Of a DNA stretch of 64,000 nt, positions 27,034 to 36,061 are shown one piece after another. Source of the DNA: G963663365 sp963663365. GTDB lineage: Bacteria > Hinthialibacterota > Hinthialibacteria > Hinthialibacterales > G963663365. The translations under genes were made by a program, and so were the position numbers. The DNA is taken from positions 248,001 to 312,000 of the forward strand of contig CAXXIH010000004.1 of assembly GCA_963663365.2 (NCBI GenBank), in the 5' to 3' direction. Position 1 is the first letter of the stretch. Each line of letters begins with the position of its first letter. The notes under the pieces were generated by a model, which searched no databases, was not told the origin of the DNA, and saw only the letters and a list, made by a program, of their open reading frames with translations.

Positions 27034-27593
27034 CGGAGATCCTCGTACTGCTCCAGGAAGAGGCGCATTTTTCTCCTGGCGCGGTGCAGACTGATGCGCA
27101 CATTACTGACGGACACATTCAACGCCTTGGCGATATCCGCGTACGATTCGCCATTCATCGCGAATAAGACCCACGCCGCGCGCTGAAGAGCAGGCAACCT
27201 GCCCAATGCATTGTCAAACTCGGCCGCGAACCGCGCCGCATCGGCCACCCGGTCGGGTGTCATCGTGTCGGCGGCCTCAACCGAGACCGGCTCAACGGCT
27301 TCGAGTTCGTAAAAATTCACACGGCTCCGCAGCCTGTTGAGGCACAGGTTCTTAGCAGCGGTCATCAAGAATCCTCTGATAGAGCCGTCAGCCGTCCGGA
27401 AACGCCCCTGTTGAACGAGGCGCACCAGCCGCAATAGGGCCTCTTGAAGCACGTCCTGCGCCTCCTCCCGGTTCCACAGGAGGACATAACACAGGCGGTA
27501 AACATCATCCGCATACAAGGCTACGATCTCCTCGTAGCACGAGCGGTCGCCGCGCATCATGCGTTCGGCGAGCCTATGCGAGTGATCCTCCAT
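27030..27593 (-). CDS. ECF-type RNA polymerase sigma factor
   Basis: The 187-residue protein has region 2 (YEEIVALYADDVYRLCYVLL, EEAQDVLQEALLRLVR) and region 4 (LGRLPALQRAAWVLFAMNGESYADIAKALNVSVSNVRISLHRARRK in parts). These are typical of extracytoplasmic-function sigma factors. The FecR and CarboxypepD_reg-like genes follow in one operon, so it probably controls surface or envelope functions and its own operon. The start is taken as ATG 27593; an in-frame TTG at 27644 is less likely. Confidence 0.88.
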   Translation of the reverse strand: MEDHSHRLAERMMRGDRSCYEEIVALYADDVYRLCYVLLWNREEAQDVLQEALLRLVRLVQQGRFRTADGSIRGFLMTAAKNLCLNRLRSRVNFYELEAVEPVSVEAADTMTPDRVADAARFAAEFDNALGRLPALQRAAWVLFAMNGESYADIAKALNVSVSNVRISLHRARRKMRLFLEQYEDLR

Positions 27594-27742
27594 ACCGGTG
27601 CTTTCAAATTCGCCTTCTACAATCCAATTACACGCCCACTCCAAAAAAGTTACACCCGCCTGCGAAAAATTTCTGGAAGATAGTCGGGGATAGAACGAGG
27701 ACCGATATTCGGCCCCTATCGAACAAAGACACGAGTAATCGG

Positions 27743-27771
27743 TTGCCGCATTGCATGTGCCATGTTATAAT
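27743..27771 (+). promoter_or_regulatory. Promoter of the AbrB/Doc toxin-antitoxin operon
   Basis: TTGCCG (27743-27748), a 17-bp spacer and TATAAT (27766-27771) form a good sigma70-type promoter. The -10 lies inside the operator palindrome, so operator binding would block polymerase. The ATG of the antitoxin is 26 bp past the -10. Confidence 0.75.
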
Positions 27772-27787
27772 GAAGATTATAACATGG
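27760..27787 (+). promoter_or_regulatory. Operator palindrome of the toxin-antitoxin operon
   Basis: Perfect 12-bp arms CCATGTTATAAT and ATTATAACATGG are separated by GAAG. It covers the -10 hexamer and the transcription start. AbrB/MazE antitoxins often autoregulate at such sites, so this is the likely autoregulatory operator. Confidence 0.75.
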
Positions 27788-27796
27788 AGTGGGATT

Positions 27797-28021
27797 ATGC
27801 AGAAATCGAAAGTGACCACCGTGGGAAGCTCCACCGGTGTTGTCCTGCCTAAAGAAATCCTCGCCAAACTCCGGGTGGAAAAAGGCGACACGGTTTGTTT
27901 TATTGAGACTCCCAACGGTATTGAAATCACAGCATACGATCCGGAGTTCGAACGGGAAATGAACACGGCCCGGGGTGTGATGCGGAAATACCGTAACGCG
28001 CTACGTGAGTTGGCTAAGTGA
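27797..28021 (+). CDS. AbrB/MazE-type antitoxin
   Basis: The 74-residue protein has a SpoVT/AbrB swapped-hairpin fold: SKVTTVGSSTGVVLPKEILAKLRVEKGDTV, with the remaining half helical and charged (FEREMNTARGVMRKYRN), likely the toxin-binding segment. It precedes a Doc toxin gene whose GTG start overlaps its stop (28018-28021). GGAG is about 7 nt before ATG 27797. This is the antitoxin-first order of AbrB-Doc pairs. Confidence 0.88.
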   Translation: MQKSKVTTVGSSTGVVLPKEILAKLRVEKGDTVCFIETPNGIEITAYDPEFEREMNTARGVMRKYRNALRELAK

Positions 28022-28401
28022 CTTGGCGTTGGCTTTCTAAAGCGGCGGTTCGGGCTATCCATGCTGAACAGCTGGCCGAACACGGGGGCGGAACCGGCAT
28101 CCGGGATGAGAATTTGCTTGAATCTGCTTTGAATCGGCCCCAAAACCAGGCCGTTTACGGCGGCGCCACAGCACCGGAATTGGCCGCCGCCTACGCCTTT
28201 GGGATTGCCCGAAACCATCCTTTTATTGACGGCAACAAACGGACTGCCTTTGTTGTGGCGGTAACATTCCTGCTCTTAAACGGATTCGATTTCACAGCAT
28301 CGGAAAAAGACATAGTGGAGTGTATTCTGCACCTAGCCGCCGGTGACCTGACTGAAGATAAATTAAGGGAATGGTTTACAAAACACTCCGTAAAAATGTA
28401 G
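28018..28401 (+). CDS. doc: Doc (death-on-curing) family toxin
   Basis: The 127-residue Fic/Doc-fold protein has the active-site motif HPFIDGNKR (67-75), matching HxFx(D/E)GNKR; Doc enzymes phosphorylate EF-Tu. N-terminal IRDENLLESALNRPQNQAVYGG is also typical of Doc. It is translationally coupled to the antitoxin. All catalytic positions are intact, so the toxin should be active. Confidence 0.9.
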   Translation: MTWRWLSKAAVRAIHAEQLAEHGGGTGIRDENLLESALNRPQNQAVYGGATAPELAAAYAFGIARNHPFIDGNKRTAFVVAVTFLLLNGFDFTASEKDIVECILHLAAGDLTEDKLREWFTKHSVKM

Positions 28402-28427
28402 AGAAATAGGGGAAAACCGGGATTTGT

Positions 28428-30758
28428 TTAGTCGGGCAAAAGCACACCGTCCGGGAGTTCGGGTTCGGGAAGGCGCAAGAGGATATGCTGCAAAATGGTC
28501 TCGGTGGCGCTTTTGCATAAATCGCCCGATTCCATACTCGGGCCGACACACGATGGGCAACCGTTTTTACAAATACATTGCTGCACACGGTCCAATGCGG
28601 CCAAAAGCACATTCTCATCGTGGTCATACACATACCGGGCAATACCGATCCCCCCAGGATAGGCATCGTATAGAAAGACCGCCGGCAGACGGCTAAAGGG
28701 ATTGCGGACCATGCCCAGCGCCCGGATGTCTTTAGGATCGCAAAGCGCAAAAACCGGCACGACATGAGCCATCAACTTACCGAGCCCCTTCATGGCGCCA
28801 CCAAGATCGCAAACAGGCTTGAGCGCGGCGGCCAGTTCGGGTGTGAGTTGCAGCCAATAAGCTTCTGTTTGCAAATCCAACGATGGCAGATGGATATCGC
28901 CGTAACCGACATTTTCGTGTGTTTCGAATTTAATTTTCTTATATTTCGGCGTCACTGTTGAAACATGGACTTCGCCCAGATTGCGGGAAGAGCGCGGAGA
29001 GCCGACGCCTCCTTTGGGCATAAAAGGAGCTTCATTTTCGACAGTAAGCACTTTAAGGTCGGAATCGGTTATGGCATCGGTGTAGTAATCAACTTCGACT
29101 TCCCGCGCATGAGCGATACGTCCCTCCCAATCCAGTTTGTCGATCATAAACGTCGCGCTTTGGTGCATGTAAACAGCTTGCTCATGAATCAGCTGCGGCG
29201 CTGAGAAGAAATCGACTTCGCCGATAATGCGGTCATGATCCGATGTATTTTTAATAACAAAGTTCTCGGGCGCGGCACTCCGCAGAGAGATATTTTCAGC
29301 GGGATAGGAAGCGCTGGTCCAATTCCAACGGCCGCCTGCACGGTGAACAACTTCATTCTCTTCTAAAAATTGCAGAAAGGCCTGCACATCCGGACCGAAT
29401 TTTTCTCCATCCTTAAAGGCCAGTTCGAATGCACCGCATTTGACGTGGCTGGAGAGAATCGAAAGGTTGTCAGGATTCACCAATCCCGATTCGGGTGTGG
29501 TACTGAAAAAATATCGCGGATGCTCAATAATAAACTGATCTAAGGCCGCGCTGCTTGAAACCACAACCATAACCGAAGCTTCCCGCCGCCGTCCGGCCCG
29601 CCCGCCTTGCTGCCAAGTTGAGGCAATCGTGCCCGGATAACCGGACATCACCACAGCCTGCAATTGACCGATATCAATACCCAATTCCAAAGCGTTCGTG
29701 CTGATCACGCTACGGATACTTCCGTTACGGACGCCATCTTCGATGGCACGGCGCTCCAGGGGCAGGTAGCCCCCGCGATAGCCTTTAATCACATTTGGAT
29801 CCAATTTGCGCCGGGCCGCGGCGGCTTTGAGCTCACGTGTCAGAATTTCAACCCGCAAACGGCTTCGGGCAAAGCTGATGGTCTGGATATCTTCTTCCAA
29901 AAACTTCAACGCCCAACGTTTGGCTTCGGTCACACACGATTTACGAATACCGAGTTCCCGGTTAATGACAGGAGGATTGTAAAAGATGACATGCTTTTCA
30001 CCCGCCGGCGCACCGTTCTTGTCAACAAGAGCAAATGGGCACTCAAAGATCTCTTCGGCCAGTTGCTTTGGATTCGCGATCGTGGCGGAGCAGCAAATAA
30101 ATTGCGGACGGACTTCATAAAACTGACACAACCGGCGCAATCGGCGAATTAAGTTCGCAAAATGGCTTCCGAATACACCCCGGTATTGATGCAGTTCATC
30201 GACCACAACGTATTTTAGATTTTCGAATAAACGAATCCATTTGGCGTGATTGGGCAAAATCCCCGTATGGAGCATATCCGGATTGGTAACCACAATATGT
30301 CCGGCTTTGCGGATTTTCTGCCGCGCATCGGCGGGTGTGTCGCCGTCATACGTAAAAATCTTGATATCCCGCCCCAGATCGGTAACCAAAGTATGGGCGG
30401 TCTTCATCTGGTCTTGGGCCAGAGCTTTGGTGGGGAAAAGATAGAGTGCACGCGATTCCGGATTTTTTAGGATTTGGGAGACAACCGGAACGTTATAACA
30501 GAGCGTCTTTCCCGAGGCGGTGGGAGTCACCACACAGGTATGCCGCCCGTTGGCAATGGCAGCGATAGCCTCGGCCTGATGCGAATAGGGACGCTCGATG
30601 CCGCGTTTACTGAGAACTTCCCGCAGTTCATCATGAACTTCGGCAGGCCAATCGCCAAAAACCGGCGAACGCGCATCGGCCGTATGCCAATAAGTGATGT
30701 GCTTATTGAATGATGAATCGCTACGGATGCTCTGTAACAGGCTAACAAGATCGGCCAT
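28428..30758 (-). CDS. DEAD/DEAH-box helicase with DUF1998-type C-terminus (MrfA/YprA-like)
   Basis: The 776-residue protein has motif I TPTASGKT, LFPTKALAQDQ (Ia), VDELHQY (II), CSATIANP (III), and motif VI QQGGRAGRR. The C-terminal part carries a four-Cys cluster CICKNGCPSC as in MrfA/DUF1998 proteins, which in Bacillus act in repair of mitomycin C damage with an exonuclease partner. No MrfB homolog is adjacent. Full length for the family. Its stop is convergent with doc. Confidence 0.88.
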   Translation of the reverse strand: MADLVSLLQSIRSDSSFNKHITYWHTADARSPVFGDWPAEVHDELREVLSKRGIERPYSHQAEAIAAIANGRHTCVVTPTASGKTLCYNVPVVSQILKNPESRALYLFPTKALAQDQMKTAHTLVTDLGRDIKIFTYDGDTPADARQKIRKAGHIVVTNPDMLHTGILPNHAKWIRLFENLKYVVVDELHQYRGVFGSHFANLIRRLRRLCQFYEVRPQFICCSATIANPKQLAEEIFECPFALVDKNGAPAGEKHVIFYNPPVINRELGIRKSCVTEAKRWALKFLEEDIQTISFARSRLRVEILTRELKAAAARRKLDPNVIKGYRGGYLPLERRAIEDGVRNGSIRSVISTNALELGIDIGQLQAVVMSGYPGTIASTWQQGGRAGRRREASVMVVVSSSAALDQFIIEHPRYFFSTTPESGLVNPDNLSILSSHVKCGAFELAFKDGEKFGPDVQAFLQFLEENEVVHRAGGRWNWTSASYPAENISLRSAAPENFVIKNTSDHDRIIGEVDFFSAPQLIHEQAVYMHQSATFMIDKLDWEGRIAHAREVEVDYYTDAITDSDLKVLTVENEAPFMPKGGVGSPRSSRNLGEVHVSTVTPKYKKIKFETHENVGYGDIHLPSLDLQTEAYWLQLTPELAAALKPVCDLGGAMKGLGKLMAHVVPVFALCDPKDIRALGMVRNPFSRLPAVFLYDAYPGGIGIARYVYDHDENVLLAALDRVQQCICKNGCPSCVGPSMESGDLCKSATETILQHILLRLPEPELPDGVLLPD

Positions 30759-30879
30759 CGTGGATGCTTATATTTACTCGGATGCTGGGCTGGCCCATTT
30801 CGTTGGTACGATTTACTGAACATTGGTACTCTAACCCTGAGCCCCACAGTCAGGAAGAGGGGCGCAACAGGATGCAAGT

Positions 30880-31716
30880 ATGATCTACACCGCAGCCGTG
30901 CCCCCAGGCGACGCTCGTCTGCATCACTGGTGGCATCAACGCCATTTGGTATGGGAATTCCTTAAGCGCGATTTGCAGTCCCGTTATATCGGCAGCGCGA
31001 TGGGATTCTTTTGGTCGGTCATCAATCCGCTAATTCTGTTGGCGCTCTATACCGTCGTATTCGGCATGATTTTGGATGTGCGTTGGCAAAGCCGGTTTGA
31101 AGATGCCGGGCTGGCGGGTGTGGCTCTCTATATTTTCTGCGGCCTCTTACCTTGGTACGCCTTTCAGGAATCCCTGGTTCGCAGCACAACCTGCGTCGTG
31201 GATCATGCCCATCTAATCCGCCAGGTGCGCTTCCCGGCTAAAGTCTTGCCCGCATATATCGTGCTTTCCAGCATCGTGAATCAGTTGATTGGGACAGTCG
31301 TTCTGATTCTGGGACTTTTGGTCATGGGTGATGGGCTATCGTGGCCGGTTCTGCTTTTGCCATTCGCCATTGTGCTGCAGGCATTGATTTGTTTCGGTTT
31401 AGGGTTGTTTCTAGCGACTTTGCACGCTTATTTGCGGGATATCGCTCCCCTGATCACCATTGCCCTGATGGTTTGTATGTGGATGACTCCCCTCTTTTAT
31501 CCACTTAAAATCGTCGAAGGGCATCCTGTGCTGCTATGGATTATCAAGCTAAATCCTTGCGCACATCTCATCATTCTCTATCAGCAGATTTTCCTGACCG
31601 CTGAGGCGCCCTCATTTGTCCATTGGGCCGTTTTATTTGGAACGGCTGTCGTGGCATTTGGCATTGGCTACAAAATATTTACGCACTCTCACGACGAATT
31701 TGCCGATATTCTATAG
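30880..31716 (+). CDS. ABC-2 type polysaccharide/teichoic-acid export permease (Wzm/TagG-like)
   Basis: The 278-residue protein has six predicted helices. The N-terminal amphipathic segment LVWEFLKRDLQSRYIGSAMG is followed by FFWSVINPLILLALYTVVFG. The loop with CVVDHAHLIRQVRFPAKVLP and the YLRDIAPLI segment are typical of Wzm/RfbA permeases. Export needs a Wzt-type ATPase, normally the next gene, but here there are 483 bp without a gene and then an unrelated protein. AGGA is before the ATG. Confidence 0.87.
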   Translation: MIYTAAVPPGDARLHHWWHQRHLVWEFLKRDLQSRYIGSAMGFFWSVINPLILLALYTVVFGMILDVRWQSRFEDAGLAGVALYIFCGLLPWYAFQESLVRSTTCVVDHAHLIRQVRFPAKVLPAYIVLSSIVNQLIGTVVLILGLLVMGDGLSWPVLLLPFAIVLQALICFGLGLFLATLHAYLRDIAPLITIALMVCMWMTPLFYPLKIVEGHPVLLWIIKLNPCAHLIILYQQIFLTAEAPSFVHWAVLFGTAVVAFGIGYKIFTHSHDEFADIL

Positions 31717-32199
31717 GCAGATTATTTGTGCCACTGTGATTCCCGCATAGTTGTCTCATATTGAACCACCACATGATGGCCATCTAAGTATTCGTTAATA
31801 CGGTGCGGTGGCGCTTATTGTCATTCCGGATTTGAGTGCGAATAAAATGGGGATTGCATAATTGAAGATAAAATAATGACCAAACATTGTATCCTGGCAT
31901 TACCAATTTTCAGAATATTGCACTTTTCTTTGTTTTGATACGCACTGCAATCCTCTGTAGCACCGCCCTATGACAACTGGTCAACATCGGCAAGGATTGT
32001 TACAATTAAAATTGATAGTTGTTTTCATGTAAGAGGGTGTTTTGTGATTTCTCAAAAATGAATACACTGATGAATTAGTACGTTGAGGGCGGGTGCGCCT
32101 TTCAATTGAATTGGATATTGAGACAACCGGGTCATCCTGGGTTCATAGACTTGATTGTTCAATGAATCGGGCTGATGAGCTTTAGAGATTGAGAAGCGA
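31717..32199. other. 483-bp intergenic stretch without a recognisable gene
   Basis: The stretch is AT-rich. No coding frame on either strand looks protein-like, and no clear promoter, hairpin terminator or repeat was found. This is the place where a Wzt-type ATPase gene would be expected. Confidence 0.5.
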
Positions 32200-33123
32200 A
32201 TGGTAGACGAATACTCCAATGCAGGGGATCAAATTAAAGAGGCACTCATTGATGAGTTCCTCCGTTCAAATCCTGGTGTAGCTCGATCCCAGGTCGTTAC
32301 TCGTTTGGTTAATGGCCGGATGGTGTGTGACACCATCGATAAAGTCATGGCTTCTGCATCCAAATTGCGGATCCAAAAAGAAGACAAGGAAGCCCTGCAA
32401 AAACACCTGGCTGTTCAAGAAGACGAGCGCTACCAAGCCTGCCAAACTGCAATTAACAGTGCAAAAAAGATCGTTAATTTTTTATTTGCATCCACCTTCG
32501 CTGCTTTCGATTTAACAGAAAAAAACGAAAACTTGAACTTCCTGCGCCGCAATGAACGGTTGGTGCTTGACCGCTCTCACAACCTGCATGAAATAAAAAA
32601 AGAATTTCTGCAGATGATGGGCGGCAAAATAAATCCCACCCACGCCAGGACCAAATCGGAAGTATCGCGTTATTTCAAAGCGGTTCTCGAACAACTCAAA
32701 GCCCAACATGCGATCTATAAACGCGAACACGAATTGGGCACCCGCTTCTCAACCAATTGCCGCGATTTTATTAAAGACAATATTGCATCGGTCAAAGGCC
32801 AGCTGAAAAAAACAACGCTTAAAACAGTCTCGCAGGCATATGCCATTGCCAAACGTGAAAGCGCGGCGACGGGCGGAGCGAGCGATATTTCCCGCGAGGC
32901 CCTGGAAGAGGCCTTGGCCGAAATGGATGAAAGCCTGGATAAACGGCGCATCCAATTTCAAGCGATAGAAAAGATCATCGCCTATCTCGAAAAACTCGTA
33001 AAAGAGATCGAGACATCTGGCGGCCCCGCACCGAAAGAAACACAGAACGGCGATCCAAAGCCAAAAAAGAAAGGCAAAGGCCGTATGGCTTTTGCCATGA
33101 AACTTTTCGGACGTAAAGAGTAG
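32200..33123 (+). CDS. Unrecognised helical protein with basic tail
   Basis: The 307-residue protein has no signal peptide or membrane segment. Most of it is predicted alpha-helical and heptad-like (DKEALQKHLAVQEDERYQAC, KSEVSRYFKAVLEQLKAQH, LEEALAEMDESLDKRR). A Lys-rich low-complexity tail (PKPKKKGKGR) comes before the C-terminus KLFGRKE. I recognise no family. The start is ATG 32200 with GAGAAG about 6 nt upstream. Confidence 0.6.
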   Translation: MVDEYSNAGDQIKEALIDEFLRSNPGVARSQVVTRLVNGRMVCDTIDKVMASASKLRIQKEDKEALQKHLAVQEDERYQACQTAINSAKKIVNFLFASTFAAFDLTEKNENLNFLRRNERLVLDRSHNLHEIKKEFLQMMGGKINPTHARTKSEVSRYFKAVLEQLKAQHAIYKREHELGTRFSTNCRDFIKDNIASVKGQLKKTTLKTVSQAYAIAKRESAATGGASDISREALEEALAEMDESLDKRRIQFQAIEKIIAYLEKLVKEIETSGGPAPKETQNGDPKPKKKGKGRMAFAMKLFGRKE

Positions 33124-33246
33124 ATTGTATTCGTTACGATTTGTCCGCCATAGCCTTCAACCAGCCAATTCGCACAAACACACAACGAACCGGCGTTCAA
33201 AGTGCAATTAAACGAACCATGCTGCTTTGTGGATCTTGCTTCCGTA

Positions 33247-34287
33247 TTACGGCGCGGGTGCATCGGGAGCAGTCAGCGGAAGGTCGATTCCGCCCGGCTT
33301 TGCACCTTTCACATAGATAAACGTATTGGGCCGCTTACGAATCTCCTCAACCCAATCCATCAATGCTTTATTAAGGTTCAAACGCTGCAATGCATTCTCG
33401 GCGGAACTTTTTTCGATAATCAAGCAAACATGAATTCCCAGAGGAGAACGTAACGGGCCAATGGGTTGGCCTTTGGGTGCGGCGAATAATTGGTCAACGA
33501 AATCGTTGTAGGCTTCCGACCATTTCCCGCGTTGCACTTTTCCCAATAAACCGCCGTTATTCCGGCTCTGTTCATGCTCGCTGTATTGCGCGGCAAGTTC
33601 CGTAAAAGATTCACCGGCCTTAAGCCGCAAAAGGACTTCCTCGGCCCGGGCTTTGGCTTTTTCGACAACATCTTCACGCGCATCTTCGGCGCAACGAAAC
33701 AGGATGTGCCGGACAGTCACGTATTCAAGTTCGTTGTATTGTTCCGGATATTTCTTCTTAAATTCTTCAAGGTCGCTTTCATTGACCTGCTCCACACGGT
33801 CACGAATCAAAGAAGGTGCGGCGGTTTGGATGTAATACATCGTCTCCGCACGATCCAACAGAAATTCACGTAGGGTTTCCTCATTAAAACCCTGCATTTT
33901 CATATTCTGTTCGCGGGCCTCGGGAGTATCGAACTGTGCATTATAACGGGCCAATTCCTCATCGAGCCGGGTCTGAATGGCATTGTTGACCAACGCTTGA
34001 TCCACACCCAATTCTTTCACCATCCGTTTACATTCTTGGACAATGAGTTTTTCGCGGATCATTCGCATTAAGACATTAATGCGTTCGCGGTCGTATTGTT
34101 CATCGGAAAGTTGTTCCAGTGGGATCGAGAAACGCATGGCGTCATCGATTTCGCTGGCGAAAATGATCTCGTCGTTGACTTTGGCTTCAATCGCTTCAAC
34201 AAGCGCGCCGTTTGACGGTTGTACAGCCCCCAATTGGGCGATCAATATCGAAAGGCAGATGATGGCGGAATTCCATCGGTCTCGCAT
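33247..34287 (-). CDS. SurA-like periplasmic peptidyl-prolyl isomerase/chaperone
   Basis: The 346-residue protein has an N-terminal signal peptide (about 1-27), then a SurA-type N-terminal domain (VEAIEAKVNDEIIFASEIDDAM, REKLIVQECKRMVKELGV). One parvulin domain follows (about 195-290) with TVRHILFRC, AGESFTELAAQYSEHEQSRNNGGLLG and FAAPKGQPIGPLRSPLGIHV. SurA helps fold outer-membrane beta-barrels; only one of the two parvulin domains of E. coli SurA is present, common in other phyla. AGGAG is 7 nt upstream. It is divergent from surE. Confidence 0.85.
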   Translation of the reverse strand: MRDRWNSAIICLSILIAQLGAVQPSNGALVEAIEAKVNDEIIFASEIDDAMRFSIPLEQLSDEQYDRERINVLMRMIREKLIVQECKRMVKELGVDQALVNNAIQTRLDEELARYNAQFDTPEAREQNMKMQGFNEETLREFLLDRAETMYYIQTAAPSLIRDRVEQVNESDLEEFKKKYPEQYNELEYVTVRHILFRCAEDAREDVVEKAKARAEEVLLRLKAGESFTELAAQYSEHEQSRNNGGLLGKVQRGKWSEAYNDFVDQLFAAPKGQPIGPLRSPLGIHVCLIIEKSSAENALQRLNLNKALMDWVEEIRKRPNTFIYVKGAKPGGIDLPLTAPDAPAP

Positions 34288-34499
34288 TGCATTTCTCCTA
34301 GTCGCGGTACCTTACCAGGCTGTGACCGATCCCACACGGAAAACACTTCCCGAACAGTCATCCGTATCAGGAATTCAGGACGGCTTCGGCCTTACTTTAT
34401 CTATTAGACAGTGTATGCATCATTTCATTCAAACCCCATCCTGGTACACTTCACGCCCATCGGACTATCCGTAATCGAACGTGGTGGATTGTGCAGTAA

Positions 34500-35315
34500 A
34501 TGTCTCCCAAATCGCACTCAAGAACAAAACAACAGGGGAATCGGCCCATCATTTTGGTAACAAATGATGACGGAATCCACTCCCCGGGTTTACAGGCGCT
34601 GGCCGAAGCGGTGAGCGACCTGGGCGATTTGTGGGTTTTAGCGCCTGACCGTGAACGGAGCGGCGTTTCGCACTCGTTTACAATCAACCACCCCATCCGT
34701 GCAAAAAAAATCGCTCCGCAGACCATTATTATCGATGGAACACCAGCGGATTGTGTCATGTTCGCTATGCGTGGCTTTTTGGAAAAACAGCCGGATATTG
34801 TGCTTTCAGGCATTAATTGCGGGCCGAATTTGGGTGAAGACACCATCTATTCCGGCACCGTCGCCGCGGCCCGGGAAGCCTTCCTTTGCGGCGCTTGGGG
34901 GATCGGTTTTTCGGTGGAGCATTATGCCGCCCGGGGAGCCGATACATTCGATTTCACAGCCACGGCCCGGGCCGCCCGGCTAATTACCAAAGCGATCATT
35001 GACCGCGGACTGCCCGAAGGCTCATTTTTGAATATCAATGTGCCCCACATTCCTTGGGAGGAATTGCAGGGCATTGCCATTACCCGCCTTGGGCAACGGG
35101 TCTATCACGATGTGATCGCCCGGCGTGTCGATCCGCAGGGGAATGAATATTATTGGATCGGCGGGGATCCGCCGACGTGGGTTCCGGCTGAAGGCACTGA
35201 TTTTCACGCTATCGGAGAAAATAAAATCTCGATTACGCCATTGGGCAAAGACTTTACCCAACACAACGCAATCGATGAGTTAGACCGCTGGGAACTCAAC
35301 CTTGGCGATGGATAG
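34500..35315 (+). CDS. surE: 5'/3'-nucleotidase SurE
   Basis: SurE dephosphorylates nucleoside monophosphates and is metal-dependent. The 271-residue protein has the metal site TNDDGIHSPG (NDDG 22-25), APDRERSGVSHSFT (Ser54), and SGINCGPNLGEDTIYSGTVAAAREA. All are conserved. A DedA/YqaA-type gene follows after 29 bp. Confidence 0.93.
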   Translation: MSPKSHSRTKQQGNRPIILVTNDDGIHSPGLQALAEAVSDLGDLWVLAPDRERSGVSHSFTINHPIRAKKIAPQTIIIDGTPADCVMFAMRGFLEKQPDIVLSGINCGPNLGEDTIYSGTVAAAREAFLCGAWGIGFSVEHYAARGADTFDFTATARAARLITKAIIDRGLPEGSFLNINVPHIPWEELQGIAITRLGQRVYHDVIARRVDPQGNEYYWIGGDPPTWVPAEGTDFHAIGENKISITPLGKDFTQHNAIDELDRWELNLGDG

Positions 35316-35344
35316 AATAAAATCTCAAACCGGCAAGAACATCC

Positions 35345-36013
35345 ATGGATTTTTTACATAACTTCAAAGAGGCCATGATTGCCTGGACCTTGGCCTGGGT
35401 CATTAATCCACAAACAGAACAATTTACCAATCACGCGCTGCTCTCGCTTTTTGTTTTGGCGTTTGCCGAATCGAGTTTTTTCCCCATTCCGCCCGATCTG
35501 CTTTTGATCGCCATGGCCGGGATTCAGCCCTCCAGCGCTTTCACGTTGGCGTTGGTTTGCTCTGTCGGCTCGGTGCTTGGCGGCATGGCCGGTTATGCCA
35601 TTGGCTACTGGGGCGGACGGCCTTTGATCGATTGGCTGGGTGTGAAACCCTTTTTCAGGTCTTGGCTGTCTCACGAAAAAATCGATGCGGTCGGCATCTA
35701 CTATCAAAAATACGATGTCTGGGCCGTGGGCATCGCCGGATTCACACCGATTCCCTATAAGATTTTCACCATCGCCGCGGGGATTTTCTCGATCCGCTTT
35801 TGGCCGTTTGTGTTCGTTTCGGCGGTTTCCCGTTCGGCGCGTTTCTTCCTTGTCTCGTTCGTGATGTTCTACTGGGGCCAGACCGCCATGCATTGGCTGG
35901 ATCACAACATCAAGTTGGCCACGGTACTGTTTATTGTGGCCTTGGTGGGCGGTTTTGCGGTCATTAAATACGCTCTACCCAAGCGTCCGGAAAAGAGCAA
36001 CGCTGATTCATAA
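35345..36013 (+). CDS. DedA/VTT-domain membrane protein (YqaA-like)
   Basis: The 222-residue inner-membrane protein has five or so helices. It has the hallmark segments FAESSFFPIPPDLLLIAMAG, GSVLGGMAGYAIGYWGGRP, and FTPIPYKIFTIAAGIFSIRF; the paired Pro/Gly re-entrant motifs are typical of the VTT/DedA superfamily, YqaA branch. Members act in lipid carrier or phospholipid flipping and proton-linked homeostasis. It is probably in one operon with surE and the UroD-family gene. Confidence 0.87.
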   Translation: MDFLHNFKEAMIAWTLAWVINPQTEQFTNHALLSLFVLAFAESSFFPIPPDLLLIAMAGIQPSSAFTLALVCSVGSVLGGMAGYAIGYWGGRPLIDWLGVKPFFRSWLSHEKIDAVGIYYQKYDVWAVGIAGFTPIPYKIFTIAAGIFSIRFWPFVFVSAVSRSARFFLVSFVMFYWGQTAMHWLDHNIKLATVLFIVALVGGFAVIKYALPKRPEKSNADS

Positions 36014-36061
36014 GCCGGTTGATCGCACGGCCGGTTGCCGATTCAAACTTTGAGGTGGGGG

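Noticed and set aside
35354..35905. 183-residue minus-strand frame
   Set aside because: Antisense of the DedA/YqaA-type gene; Arg/Gly/Asn-rich with no domain.
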